Assembly (NCBI GenBank): GCA_020434645.1
Contig: JAGRAK010000108.1
Span: 1-6,846 of the forward strand
Origin: Bdellovibrionales bacterium
GTDB lineage: Bacteria > Bdellovibrionota > Bdellovibrionia > Bdellovibrionales > UBA1609
DNA length: 6,846 bases
Direction of reading: 5' to 3'
Shown: positions 1-6,414 of the stretch, one piece after another
How positions within the stretch are numbered: position 1 is the stretch's first letter
Layout of the letters: each line of letters begins with the position of its first letter
Position numbers and translations under genes: made by a program
The notes under the pieces: generated by a model
Told to the model about the DNA's origin: nothing
Databases searched by the model: none
The model's input: only the letters and a program-made list of their open reading frames with translations

Positions 1-72
1 CTATCAGAGCATTTTCCTGTTCAAAACGGCGACAAGAATGAACTGCCGAATGCCGTAGTGTTGAAGGAGTAG
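1..72 (+). CDS. C-terminal end of an unidentified protein (partial)
   Basis: Frame 1 is open from the first base of the window to a TAG at 70-72. It gives 23 residues ending in NAVVLKE, a hydrophilic stretch with no recognisable motif. The other two plus-strand frames close earlier, at 56 and before 40. The gene would run in the same direction as the exported protein that starts at 129, 56 bp downstream. The fragment is too short to name, and it could also be non-coding sequence that happens to be open. Confidence 0.4.
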   Translation, partial: LSEHFPVQNGDKNELPNAVVLKE

Positions 73-94
73 GTTGCTTTTGCATTGCTAGACT

Positions 95-104
95 CGATAT
101 ATCG
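95..104. promoter_or_regulatory. 10-bp perfect palindrome upstream of the exported peptidase-like gene
   Basis: CGATATATCG reads the same on both strands and lies 24 bp before the ATG at 129. A symmetric site here could be an operator, or simply part of an AT-rich promoter region. A TTGCTT at 74-79 could be a -35 element, but the sequence about 17 bp further on (ATATAT, inside the palindrome) is a poor -10. TAAAAT at 117-122 looks more like a -10 but lacks a correctly spaced -35. The assignment is weak. Confidence 0.2.
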
Positions 105-128
105 TGCTTGATAGGGTAAAATACAAAA

Positions 129-992
129 ATGAAGTTCAGATTTATAGCCTTTACTCTTGCGTTCATTTCGATTTCACGTGCCCTGGCGGGGGCGTACGAG
201 TCTCTGCCAGACACAATTTCTAGACTAAACGAGATCGTCAAGTCGGCTGGGTCAGAGCCAAAATGGGCTTGCGTCACCACGGGCAATAAAAGCCAACCTA
301 GTCCTGCTGTTGGCCGCGGTACGAAATCAGAAAATAGACTTTGGCAAAATGCGGGATTTGAAAATGCCAAGTTTGAAACATGGCCGGCTGATATGCTTTA
401 TGAACCTTCGATAATAAATGACCCGGGCTTTACGCACGAAATAGATTTAAGCGTGGTTCTTTACCGAGGCACCAGTTGGGACAAAGAGAGCATACGGCAA
501 AGGTTTAAGTCGATGGCAAAAGTGTTGAGGCAATGTAAACTGAAAATAAGCAAGGTAAAGTTCATTGAAGCAGACGCCTATAATGGTTGGCTGGACGTGG
601 ACGGAGTCATAAGGAAGAACGGGGATAGGGAGTCTCAGATCAGTGAGGCGTTGCCCATCAAGAGTCGCCCGGTTTTTGTTTATCTGCGATCGAGTCGCTT
701 AACAGCCACAGGCTATGCCATACCCCAATATGTCGTCGAAGAATCAAATCCTGCCAAAGATACGATATGGATGACAGAATTGTCGCAGCAACTCTCGCCA
801 AACACTTCCCTAGAAGCCCACGAACTTGCCCATGTTCTATTGAACAGTGGACATGTCGATCATGGCAGGAACAGAAATATTCTGCATATAAAACCGAACA
901 GGCAAAACAATAAGATCGGCAATGAGCGCGGTGGTCAGTGTGATCAGATGAAAAAATATGGGGCTGTTCGGTCTATAAATACAAAAGATTAA
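129..992 (+). CDS. Exported protein with HELAH zinc-peptidase-like motif
   Basis: Residues 1-20 form a Sec-type signal peptide: K2/R4, a hydrophobic core, then ALA before a likely cut at 20/21. The mature protein of about 267 residues would therefore lie in the periplasm or outside the cell. Near the C terminus, residues 231-235 read HELAH, the zinc-binding HExxH pattern, with E232 as candidate catalytic base. H242 and H245 follow as possible third zinc ligands, and N250-I-L-H253 stands where many such enzymes have an N-x-M turn. In classical metzincins (HExxHxxGxxH) the third histidine is 10 residues after the first, whereas H242 is 11 after. Cysteines are C48, C136 and C271. I do not recognise the rest. 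The start is fixed by the signal peptide, although the site before the ATG has no strong Shine-Dalgarno sequence (AGGG at 113-116 is the nearest). A secreted protease is the best guess; an inactive relative is possible. Confidence 0.7.
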   Translation: MKFRFIAFTLAFISISRALAGAYESLPDTISRLNEIVKSAGSEPKWACVTTGNKSQPSPAVGRGTKSENRLWQNAGFENAKFETWPADMLYEPSIINDPGFTHEIDLSVVLYRGTSWDKESIRQRFKSMAKVLRQCKLKISKVKFIEADAYNGWLDVDGVIRKNGDRESQISEALPIKSRPVFVYLRSSRLTATGYAIPQYVVEESNPAKDTIWMTELSQQLSPNTSLEAHELAHVLLNSGHVDHGRNRNILHIKPNRQNNKIGNERGGQCDQMKKYGAVRSINTKD

Positions 993-1029
993 AAATATAT
1001 TGTTCCGGCGGGTTTTATTTTTAATCTTT
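984..1029. terminator. Inverted repeat between convergent genes, probable bidirectional terminator
   Basis: Bases 984-997 (AAAGATTAAAAATA) are the exact reverse complement of 1016-1029, with an 18-base loop that contains CCGGCGGG. The left arm includes the stop codon of the plus-strand gene (990-992). The right arm ends nine bases before the stop of the minus-strand gene (1039-1041). The 3' arm is U-rich in transcripts from either side. The stem has only two G-C pairs, so it is weaker than a textbook terminator. Its perfect symmetry and its position between two gene ends still favour that role. Confidence 0.5.
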
Positions 1030-1038
1030 GTGCCAACT

Positions 1039-1452
1039 TTACTTTCGCGGGCAAGAAAGAACTATAGGCGAAGAGCTTTTGACTAACTTATAATCAACAC
1101 CCGTCTCTGTGGCGATCACTGAGATTGTACCTCTAAGTTCGCCGGCGAAATAGTTGCCTATGCTCATTTCATTATTGCTGCATTTTGCAATGTACGTCGT
1201 ATCGTCTGTAGAAGAGTCATGTTTTACGCCATCCACGACAAACTCGCCGCCCTCGCCGCCTATGTTTAAAGTGATAGAGTTGAACTCCGGGTTCAACACG
1301 ATGTTGAGATCAATATTTTGTCCTCGGTAGCTGCAAGTGTACTCGCCTGCTAAGTCGGCGCATTCATTCGTGCCGGTAGTGGTGTTGGAGCCTGAACTCG
1401 CAAAGACGCTGGTTGAAGAGAGAAGTAATAAAGCTGTCAAAATGTGTTTCAT
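1039..1452 (-). CDS. Small exported four-cysteine protein of unknown function
   Basis: The 137-residue product starts with a typical signal peptide: K3, a leucine-rich core, and a likely cut after VFA at residue 18. This is followed by a Ser/Thr-rich linker (19-28). The mature part has four cysteines, C31, C40, C91 and C134, which could form two disulfides in the periplasm or outside. The CADLAGEYTC segment (31-40), the alternating hydrophobic pattern and the glycines at 65-69 suggest a small beta-sheet or barrel-like domain. I recognise no catalytic motif. AAGGA precedes the start at ordinary spacing, which supports this ATG. The gene converges with the exported peptidase-like gene. It lies 136 bp downstream of the radical SAM gene on the same strand, so its own promoter is likely. 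TTGACT on the minus strand (1524-1529) could be a -35, but no good -10 follows it. Confidence 0.7.
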   Translation of the reverse strand: MKHILTALLLLSSTSVFASSGSNTTTGTNECADLAGEYTCSYRGQNIDLNIVLNPEFNSITLNIGGEGGEFVVDGVKHDSSTDDTTYIAKCSNNEMSIGNYFAGELRGTISVIATETGVDYKLVKSSSPIVLSCPRK

Positions 1453-1588
1453 TTAATTTCCTTCGGTTAGTATTGGGAGCTATGTGCCTTTACCTCAAAT
1501 GTATTTCATCATTCTGAAAATAGAGTCAAATTGTAGGCCTAATAATGACGCAATTGAAAAAAATGCATTGGTTGATGTGGCTTATTTG

Positions 1589-3424
1589 TTACGTAAACCA
1601 GCTCTTTGCAGATCGCTCAAGGCCGACTCCGTGCATGTAGTTGTAGAGTGCCTTTTGTAGGCCTAAACCCAGTTCGTCGTGATTGGTTTTGACTTTATCA
1701 GTGTACTCAATGGCGTACTCGGCAAATAAACCCTCTTTAGGGGGCTGGGTGCGTTCAAGTTGAATGCCAAATTTTTCGGGGTCTCGGCCGATGGGGGAGT
1801 GCGCGGTGCAAACAAAACGATGCCAGTGCGCTGAATGAATGGAGTCCTTTAAGAATAGGTTTCGAACATTTTCTAAAGATTCGATGGTTTCAGATTTTGT
1901 CTGTGTCGGAAAACCGTACATTAAGTAAGCGTGCACATAGATGCCAGCTGCAACAAAATTTGAAGTGATTTCAGAAACCAAATCAACAGTCACGCCTTTA
2001 TTTATGAGATTTAAAATTCGAGGGCTCGCCACTTCTAGGCCGCCAGTGACCGCAACACAGCCGGCATCGGCGAGAAGCTCACAAACTTCTTTTGTAAATT
2101 GCTTATCAAATCGAATATTACCCCAAAAGGTAATTTTCAATTTGCGCTTAATAATTTCGAGGCTCATGGCTTTTAATAGCGCGGGAGGGGCGGCCTCGTC
2201 GACAAAGTGAAAACCGCTTTGCCCAGTTTCATTCATTAATTTTTCAATTTGATCGACGACCTGACTAGCTGATTGCGTTTCAAAGCGCCCGATGTAATCA
2301 AGATGTACATCACAAAACGTGCATTTCTTCCAATAGCAGCCGTGGGCAAGAATCATTTTGTTCCAGCGAAAATCAGACCACAATTGATGAACTGGGTTTG
2401 GTAGCTCGAGCATTGAAACATAATTTTTCAAATTCAAGCCCTCATAAGTCGGGGCACTCGATAATTTAAATGGCGGGTCTTTTTCTTTTAATGACGAAAT
2501 GCGCATCACTTTTTTATTTTTTAAAATCTTTGTGCGAAAAAGCTCGGTTTCATCCCGCTTTTTGTTAAAGAACTCAAGTAAGCACTCTAGCGGTCGTTCA
2601 CCATCGTCATAGGTGAGAGCATCTATAAATTCGAAAATGCGAGGGTCGGTCAGATCACGAAGTTCGGTGTTCACGTAGCCGCCGCCCGCGAAAATCTTTA
2701 TTTTTGTATTTAATATTTTAAATTCACGAGCAGATCGAAGCGCAGCGTAAACATTGCCCGGAAACGGCAAAGTGAAACCAACAATATCAGGCTTAACAGA
2801 ATTAAAATATTCAACAGTGAGTTCGTGAATAAATTGATCAAGCACGGTTGGTGAATGATTTAATTTTTTATACAGTGGAGAAAAAGAAGCTTGCGATTCG
2901 GCTAATTGCTCTGCATAGCGAGAAAGACCAAATTCAGAATCAATGCCAGCTGTGATCATATCCGACAGGTCGTCGATATAGAGGCTTGCGATATATTTTG
3001 CGCGATCTTGAAGCCCCATCTCGCCAAATTTTTCAAGGAGCTCTGGATGCTCTGCTAAATTTAAAAATCTTGGACCATCTGGTACCAGTTTGCGTTCGGC
3101 TATGCGTAGAGCCAAAGAGGGGTCGCGGCCTTGTAGATAGCCAATTACAGGGTCGATGGTGCACACGTAGTCGTCAAAAGCCTCCTGAAAGAATTGTACA
3201 GAATCATTTTTTAATTTATTTTTGGAGCTTGTCGCTTTTGCATTGAGCTCCGTGTGAATTCTCGTGAGCCCATTTTTAGAAAAAATCTTGAGAGCAAAAT
3301 CAAGACTCATATCACGCTGCTGACACTCATAACCTTTGCTGCGCAAATACGAAGTTAAATACGCCGTTGCCGGGTAGGGAGTATTAATTTGGGTCATGGG
3401 CGGCGTGATAAGTAAAATGCGCAT
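1589..3424 (-). CDS. B12-binding-type radical SAM protein with CX4CX2C motif
   Basis: The start (MRILLITPPM) and later segments KPDIVGFTL (211-219), IFAGGG (244-249) and DALTYDDGERPLE (268-280) match the strands and GE motif of the cobalamin-binding-like domain of COG1032 proteins. About 130 extra, mainly helical-looking residues (roughly 50-200) sit between its first strand unit and the PDIVG strand. The radical SAM domain follows at about 355-545. Cluster cysteines are C363, C368 and C371 in GCYWKKCTFCD. GGLE (461-464), a KG pair (476-477) and YGFPTQT (503-509) match SAM-binding and barrel elements. The C-terminal 65 residues end in NYMHGVGLERSAKSWF. It should cleave S-adenosylmethionine with a [4Fe-4S] cluster in the cytoplasm, but the substrate is unknown. 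The DxHxxG motif of base-off B12 binders is not evident. The start is chosen by homology, because only a distant GGAAA precedes it. No partner gene is adjacent. Confidence 0.88.
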   Translation of the reverse strand: MRILLITPPMTQINTPYPATAYLTSYLRSKGYECQQRDMSLDFALKIFSKNGLTRIHTELNAKATSSKNKLKNDSVQFFQEAFDDYVCTIDPVIGYLQGRDPSLALRIAERKLVPDGPRFLNLAEHPELLEKFGEMGLQDRAKYIASLYIDDLSDMITAGIDSEFGLSRYAEQLAESQASFSPLYKKLNHSPTVLDQFIHELTVEYFNSVKPDIVGFTLPFPGNVYAALRSAREFKILNTKIKIFAGGGYVNTELRDLTDPRIFEFIDALTYDDGERPLECLLEFFNKKRDETELFRTKILKNKKVMRISSLKEKDPPFKLSSAPTYEGLNLKNYVSMLELPNPVHQLWSDFRWNKMILAHGCYWKKCTFCDVHLDYIGRFETQSASQVVDQIEKLMNETGQSGFHFVDEAAPPALLKAMSLEIIKRKLKITFWGNIRFDKQFTKEVCELLADAGCVAVTGGLEVASPRILNLINKGVTVDLVSEITSNFVAAGIYVHAYLMYGFPTQTKSETIESLENVRNLFLKDSIHSAHWHRFVCTAHSPIGRDPEKFGIQLERTQPPKEGLFAEYAIEYTDKVKTNHDELGLGLQKALYNYMHGVGLERSAKSWFT

Positions 3425-3643
3425 AGATAGGTAATAGCTGTTTCCTGAGTCATATCAATGGCCGCAGAACGTCATAACGCGTCAAGTTATTAGACACCAT
3501 TCCATAATGATATTCGATACTTACGCGCTATATCATGCTGGACTTTTGACCAGAAGCCGCGTAGCCTTTATGTATAGGGTTCAAGCCATCGCTTTATAAA
3601 TACGCGAGCTGAGTGGGATCAGTTAGCCAAGATAGAAGAGGTT
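3425..3643. promoter_or_regulatory. Divergent intergenic region, probable promoters for radical SAM gene and ilvA cluster
   Basis: These 219 bp separate genes reading in opposite directions, so both should have promoters here. For the plus strand, TTGACC at 3546-3551 is a good -35 match, but the -10 at 17 bp (TATGTA, 3569-3574) is poor. TATAAA at 3595-3600 is a better -10 without a clear -35. On the minus strand, TTGACG and TCTAAT occur but not in a proper pair. A 7-bp inverted repeat (ATGATAT 3507-3513, ATATCAT 3530-3536) with a 16-bp spacer could be an operator. No hairpin terminator or RNA gene is apparent. Confidence 0.35.
3636..3641 (+). promoter_or_regulatory. Ribosome binding site that favours the second of two tandem ATGs
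   Basis: AAGAGG lies only 2 bases before the ATG at 3644 but 5 bases before the ATG at 3647. The second ATG therefore has the more normal spacing, and the zinc-ribbon protein probably starts there, losing one methionine (76 residues). Confidence 0.5.
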
Positions 3644-3877
3644 ATGATGGAAAAGCCCCATTATTTTAGGCGCTGCCACATTTGTGGTGCCCTATGCGAA
3701 AAGACCGGTGAGACGCATATTCAAAAATGCGAGAGTTGTGGCAAATCCTGGGCTAAATTTCATTATTTTGATGACCGATTCACACCTATTCTAAGTGATC
3801 GCACGCTCCGACCGCCTCCTTTGGATGGGGAGTGGCGTCCAATTCACGGATTGACGGTTTACTGGGAGAGTTTCTAG
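3644..3877 (+). CDS. Small zinc-ribbon protein
   Basis: The 77-residue product has two CxxC knuckles, C11-H-I-C14 and C29-E-S-C32, spaced as in a treble-clef or zinc-ribbon fold that binds one zinc ion. C18 and H25 lie between them. The aromatic segment after the ribbon (W36 to F42) and the C-terminal proline-rich part (RPPPLDGEWRP, about 57-67) have no motif I can name. There is no signal peptide or membrane segment, so it is probably cytoplasmic. Tandem ATGs at 3644 and 3647 are both possible starts; spacing to AAGAGG favours 3647. The gene heads a close-packed plus-strand set and ends 15 bp before ilvA, with its stop codon inside a TAGGTAG that may serve as the weak ilvA ribosome binding site. 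This suggests cotranscription and perhaps translational coupling. A nucleic-acid or protein-binding regulatory role is a guess. Confidence 0.72.
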   Translation: MMEKPHYFRRCHICGALCEKTGETHIQKCESCGKSWAKFHYFDDRFTPILSDRTLRPPPLDGEWRPIHGLTVYWESF

Positions 3878-3892
3878 GTAGATACTCATCAA

Positions 3893-5095
3893 ATGAAAGT
3901 TGCTTTAGAAGATATAAAATCAGCACGTGAAACAATCGGTAATGTTGTTAGAAAAACTCCACTTATGCAGTCTGCCGCGGCATCTGATCTCCTGGGTACG
4001 GATGTATATCTAAAATGTGAGAATTTACAGCTCACTGGAAGCTTTAAAATTCGTGGTGCGCTCAATAAAATTTCATCTCTAAACATAGAAGAGAAAAAGC
4101 GTGGTGTTATCGCCGCTTCTGCTGGCAATCACGCTCAAGGGGTTGCTCTTAGCTCATCGAAGCTCGGAGTGAAATCAACGGTTGTTATGCCATTGAACTC
4201 ATCGATTGTGAAGCAAACGGCCACTCGAAATTACGGCGCTGAAGTTGTTCTACATGGTGAAGTTTATGACGAAGCGTTCGAGTATGCTAAAGAACTAGAG
4301 AAAAAATCAGGAGCCGTATTTATTCACCCCTATCAAGATGAAAAAATTATTGCCGGCCAAGGCACGATGGGGCTTGAGATATTTGAAGATCTACCAGATG
4401 TTGATTCTATTATAGTCTCAATTGGCGGCGGTGGATTAATTTCGGGCACAGCTCTGGCTCTGAAGGCATTAAAACCTTCAATTAAAATTTACGGATGTGT
4501 TGCTGAAAATGCTCCTGCCATGCTTTCTATGTATAAAAAAGAACAGGTGCCTACTCGAGCCAGCTATATTTCTATTGCTGATGGTATTGCAGTTAAAAAA
4601 GCCAGTCCCGTGATGTATGACCATTTTATTTCTAAATATGTAGATGATATTATTTCTGTCACTGAAGATGAAATTGCTGAAGCCATTGTGTTTTTACTTG
4701 AACGCTCAAAAATGGTTGTTGAGGGTTCTGGTGCTATCACGCTTGCGGCGGCACAGAAGAGTAAGTGGGATTTAGGTAATAAAACCGTGCTGACTTTATG
4801 CGGTGGTAATATTGATCTTAATTTAGTCGGAGAAATTCTTGATCGTGGTTTGTCGCGTAATGGTCGGGTGGCGCGAATAAGATTAATAGCAACGGATCGC
4901 CCAGGAACACTTAGCACACTCACAAAAATTATAGGCGATTTACAAGCTAATATTTTGCATGTCGAACATGATCGTATGCATCCATCGCTGCAAATTCGTG
5001 AAACGATGATCTCATTTGTTTTAGAAACTAAAAATGCAACTCATGTTGCTGAAGTGCAAGCCGCTTTCTCTTCTGCTGGGTTTCGGTTGGTTTAG
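3893..5095 (+). CDS. ilvA: Threonine ammonia-lyase (threonine dehydratase), ACT-domain medium form
   Basis: This PLP enzyme converts L-threonine to 2-oxobutanoate and ammonia (EC 4.3.1.19). That is the first step toward isoleucine or, in catabolic forms, threonine breakdown. The catalytic fold-type II domain covers about residues 1-320. K52 in GSFKIRGA forms the Schiff base with PLP, SAGNHAQG (76-83) contacts substrate and cofactor, GGGGL (178-182) holds the phosphate, and CGGN (303-306) lies where the pyridine nitrogen is bound. A single ACT domain follows at about 326-400, with DRPGTL at 335-340. The length of 400 fits the one-ACT form (TIGR01127 type), not the longer E. coli IlvA or the ACT-less TdcB. 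An ACT domain implies control by an amino acid, but which one cannot be read here. The gene lies 15 bp after the zinc-ribbon gene and 23 bp before the symporter. A catabolic label (tdcB-like) is equally reasonable. Confidence 0.93.
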   Translation: MKVALEDIKSARETIGNVVRKTPLMQSAAASDLLGTDVYLKCENLQLTGSFKIRGALNKISSLNIEEKKRGVIAASAGNHAQGVALSSSKLGVKSTVVMPLNSSIVKQTATRNYGAEVVLHGEVYDEAFEYAKELEKKSGAVFIHPYQDEKIIAGQGTMGLEIFEDLPDVDSIIVSIGGGGLISGTALALKALKPSIKIYGCVAENAPAMLSMYKKEQVPTRASYISIADGIAVKKASPVMYDHFISKYVDDIISVTEDEIAEAIVFLLERSKMVVEGSGAITLAAAQKSKWDLGNKTVLTLCGGNIDLNLVGEILDRGLSRNGRVARIRLIATDRPGTLSTLTKIIGDLQANILHVEHDRMHPSLQIRETMISFVLETKNATHVAEVQAAFSSAGFRLV

Positions 5096-5096
5096 G

Positions 5097-5110
5097 CTTA
5101 CTCGAGTAAG
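5097..5110. promoter_or_regulatory. 14-bp perfect palindrome overlapping the symporter ribosome binding site
   Basis: CTTACTCGAGTAAG is self-complementary over all 14 bases and fills most of the 23-bp gap between ilvA and the symporter gene. Its last bases (AAG) form part of the AAGGGG Shine-Dalgarno site (5108-5113), which lies 5 bases before the ATG at 5119. As DNA it could be an operator for a dimeric regulator. As RNA it could fold into a short stem (CTTAC/GTAAG, TCGA loop) that partly hides the ribosome binding site. Chance is possible for one such site in a window this size. Confidence 0.35.
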
Positions 5111-5118
5111 GGGTAATA

Positions 5119-6387
5119 ATGACAAAAGAAAAAAAATTATCAAGCCATCGGCTCACGGTGCGTATTTTAATCGGAATGGTTGCCGGTCTGATATTCGGTG
5201 TTGTGATCAATGCGATTAGCCCTGCCGAATGGATTGAGATATATGTTACGGGTGGGCTTTTACATATTGGCGGGAGTATATTTCTCGCAAGTCTAAAACT
5301 TTTGGTTGTGCCACTTGTTTTGGTTTCACTCATTTGTGGAGCTGGCGCCTTAGAAGATGTAAAAAAAATTGGTCGTATTGGCGGGCGAATGATGTGTTAC
5401 TATATGTGCACAACAGCGACGGCTATTGCACTTGCCTTATTGCTAGCTTTATTAATTCAGCCAGGAAGTGATTTTCATCTCGACACGACAGCTTCTTTCA
5501 CGGCGCCTGAAACACCGTCATTTGTTCAGACAGTAATTGATATTTTTCCGACCAATCCGGTAAAGGCGATGGCCGAAGGCAATATGCTACAGATTATTGT
5601 TTTTGCTATTCTGTTTGGCATTACTCTTCCTATGGTGGGTGAGGCGGGTAAACGTTTACTCGCAATATTTAATGATTTAAATGAAGTCGTTATGAAAATG
5701 GTCATGCTGCTTATGGAGTTTGCTCCATACGGCATCTTTTTTATGATTGCAAAAGTATTTGCTGGGCAGGGATTTTCGGCTCTGCTGCCCATGCTGAAGT
5801 ATTTTTTAGTGGTTGTGGCGGCATTGCTACTGCATGAGTTTTTAGTTTTCGGACTTATATTAAAATTTATTGTTCGCTTAAACCCTGCAATTTTTTATAA
5901 AAAATTTCGCGGAGTATTGGCAGTGGCTTTTAGTACATCAAGTAGTGGGGCTACCCTTCCGATTACTCTTGAGACTGTTGAACATGACCTGGGTGTGCCG
6001 AATTCAATTGCATCATTTGCCATACCACTGGGTGCAACGATCAATATGGATGGCACGGCTATTATGCAGGGTGTGGCTTCAGTATTTATTGCGCAGGCCT
6101 ATGGCATAGATTTAAGTCTCACCAGTTACCTACTCATAATAGTAACCGCCACATTGGCATCAATAGGTACCGCCGGAGTGCCTGGAGTCGGCATTATCAC
6201 TTTAGCAATGGTGTTGCGCCAAGTGGGCTTGCCGGTTGAAGGTATTGGTTTGATCATTGGCGTGGATCGTCTTCTTGATATGCTGCGCACAGCAGTGAAT
6301 GTCACTGGCGATGCTGTAGGTGCCTGTTACGTGGCACGAGCAGAGAAGCAATTTGATTTAAATATTTATAATAATGAAAAAATTTAA
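5119..6387 (+). CDS. Dicarboxylate/acidic amino acid:cation symporter (GltP/DctA family)
   Basis: This inner-membrane protein of the DAACS (SLC1-like) family is 422 residues long, the normal length. Eight transmembrane helices and two re-entrant hairpins can be placed: TM1 about 14-34, TM2 46-73, TM3 88-113, TM4 155-173, TM5 190-215, TM6 221-252, HP1 265-288, TM7 296-327, HP2 335-372, TM8 373-405. Signatures are the serine-rich HP1 tip STSSSGATLP (272-281), NMDGT (309-313) in TM7 and GVPGVG (353-358) in HP2. TM8 keeps D383, D387, R390, T391, N394 and D398 in the spacing of GltPh D390, D394, R397, T398, N401 and D405. Y95, T98 and T99 align with the GltPh sodium-site residues Y89, T92 and S93. 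These residues favour Na+-driven uptake of aspartate or glutamate. AAGGGG, 5 bases before the ATG, supports the start. The gene is probably cotranscribed with ilvA. Confidence 0.92.
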   Translation: MTKEKKLSSHRLTVRILIGMVAGLIFGVVINAISPAEWIEIYVTGGLLHIGGSIFLASLKLLVVPLVLVSLICGAGALEDVKKIGRIGGRMMCYYMCTTATAIALALLLALLIQPGSDFHLDTTASFTAPETPSFVQTVIDIFPTNPVKAMAEGNMLQIIVFAILFGITLPMVGEAGKRLLAIFNDLNEVVMKMVMLLMEFAPYGIFFMIAKVFAGQGFSALLPMLKYFLVVVAALLLHEFLVFGLILKFIVRLNPAIFYKKFRGVLAVAFSTSSSGATLPITLETVEHDLGVPNSIASFAIPLGATINMDGTAIMQGVASVFIAQAYGIDLSLTSYLLIIVTATLASIGTAGVPGVGIITLAMVLRQVGLPVEGIGLIIGVDRLLDMLRTAVNVTGDAVGACYVARAEKQFDLNIYNNEKI

Positions 6388-6414
6388 ACTTTAACTGTTC
6401 AACTAGGAGAAACA

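Noticed and set aside
1557..1588. Seven-base T run after the radical SAM stop (minus strand) as a terminator
   Set aside because: No convincing stem precedes the run; only the short AATGCATT palindrome is present.
1531..1666. 12-bp direct repeat TTGTAGGCCTAA at 1531-1542 and 1655-1666
   Set aside because: About one chance match of this length is expected in a window this size, and one copy lies inside the radical SAM gene. There are no further copies or array structure.
3507..3599. 30-residue open frame in the divergent intergenic region
   Set aside because: It has no ribosome binding site, no recognisable motif, and overlaps the likely promoter region.
4564..4923. Antisense open frame of 119 codons inside ilvA
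   Set aside because: It lies wholly opposite strongly conserved coding sequence and its translation resembles no protein. The same applies to the antisense or off-frame openings at 1941-2210, 2986-3246, 3889-4128, 5028-5333, 5034-5219, 5526-5792 and 6492-6734.
5124..5140. A-rich run at the start of the symporter gene as a programmed frameshift site
   Set aside because: The reading frame continues normally through it into conserved family sequence, and no alternative frame product makes sense.
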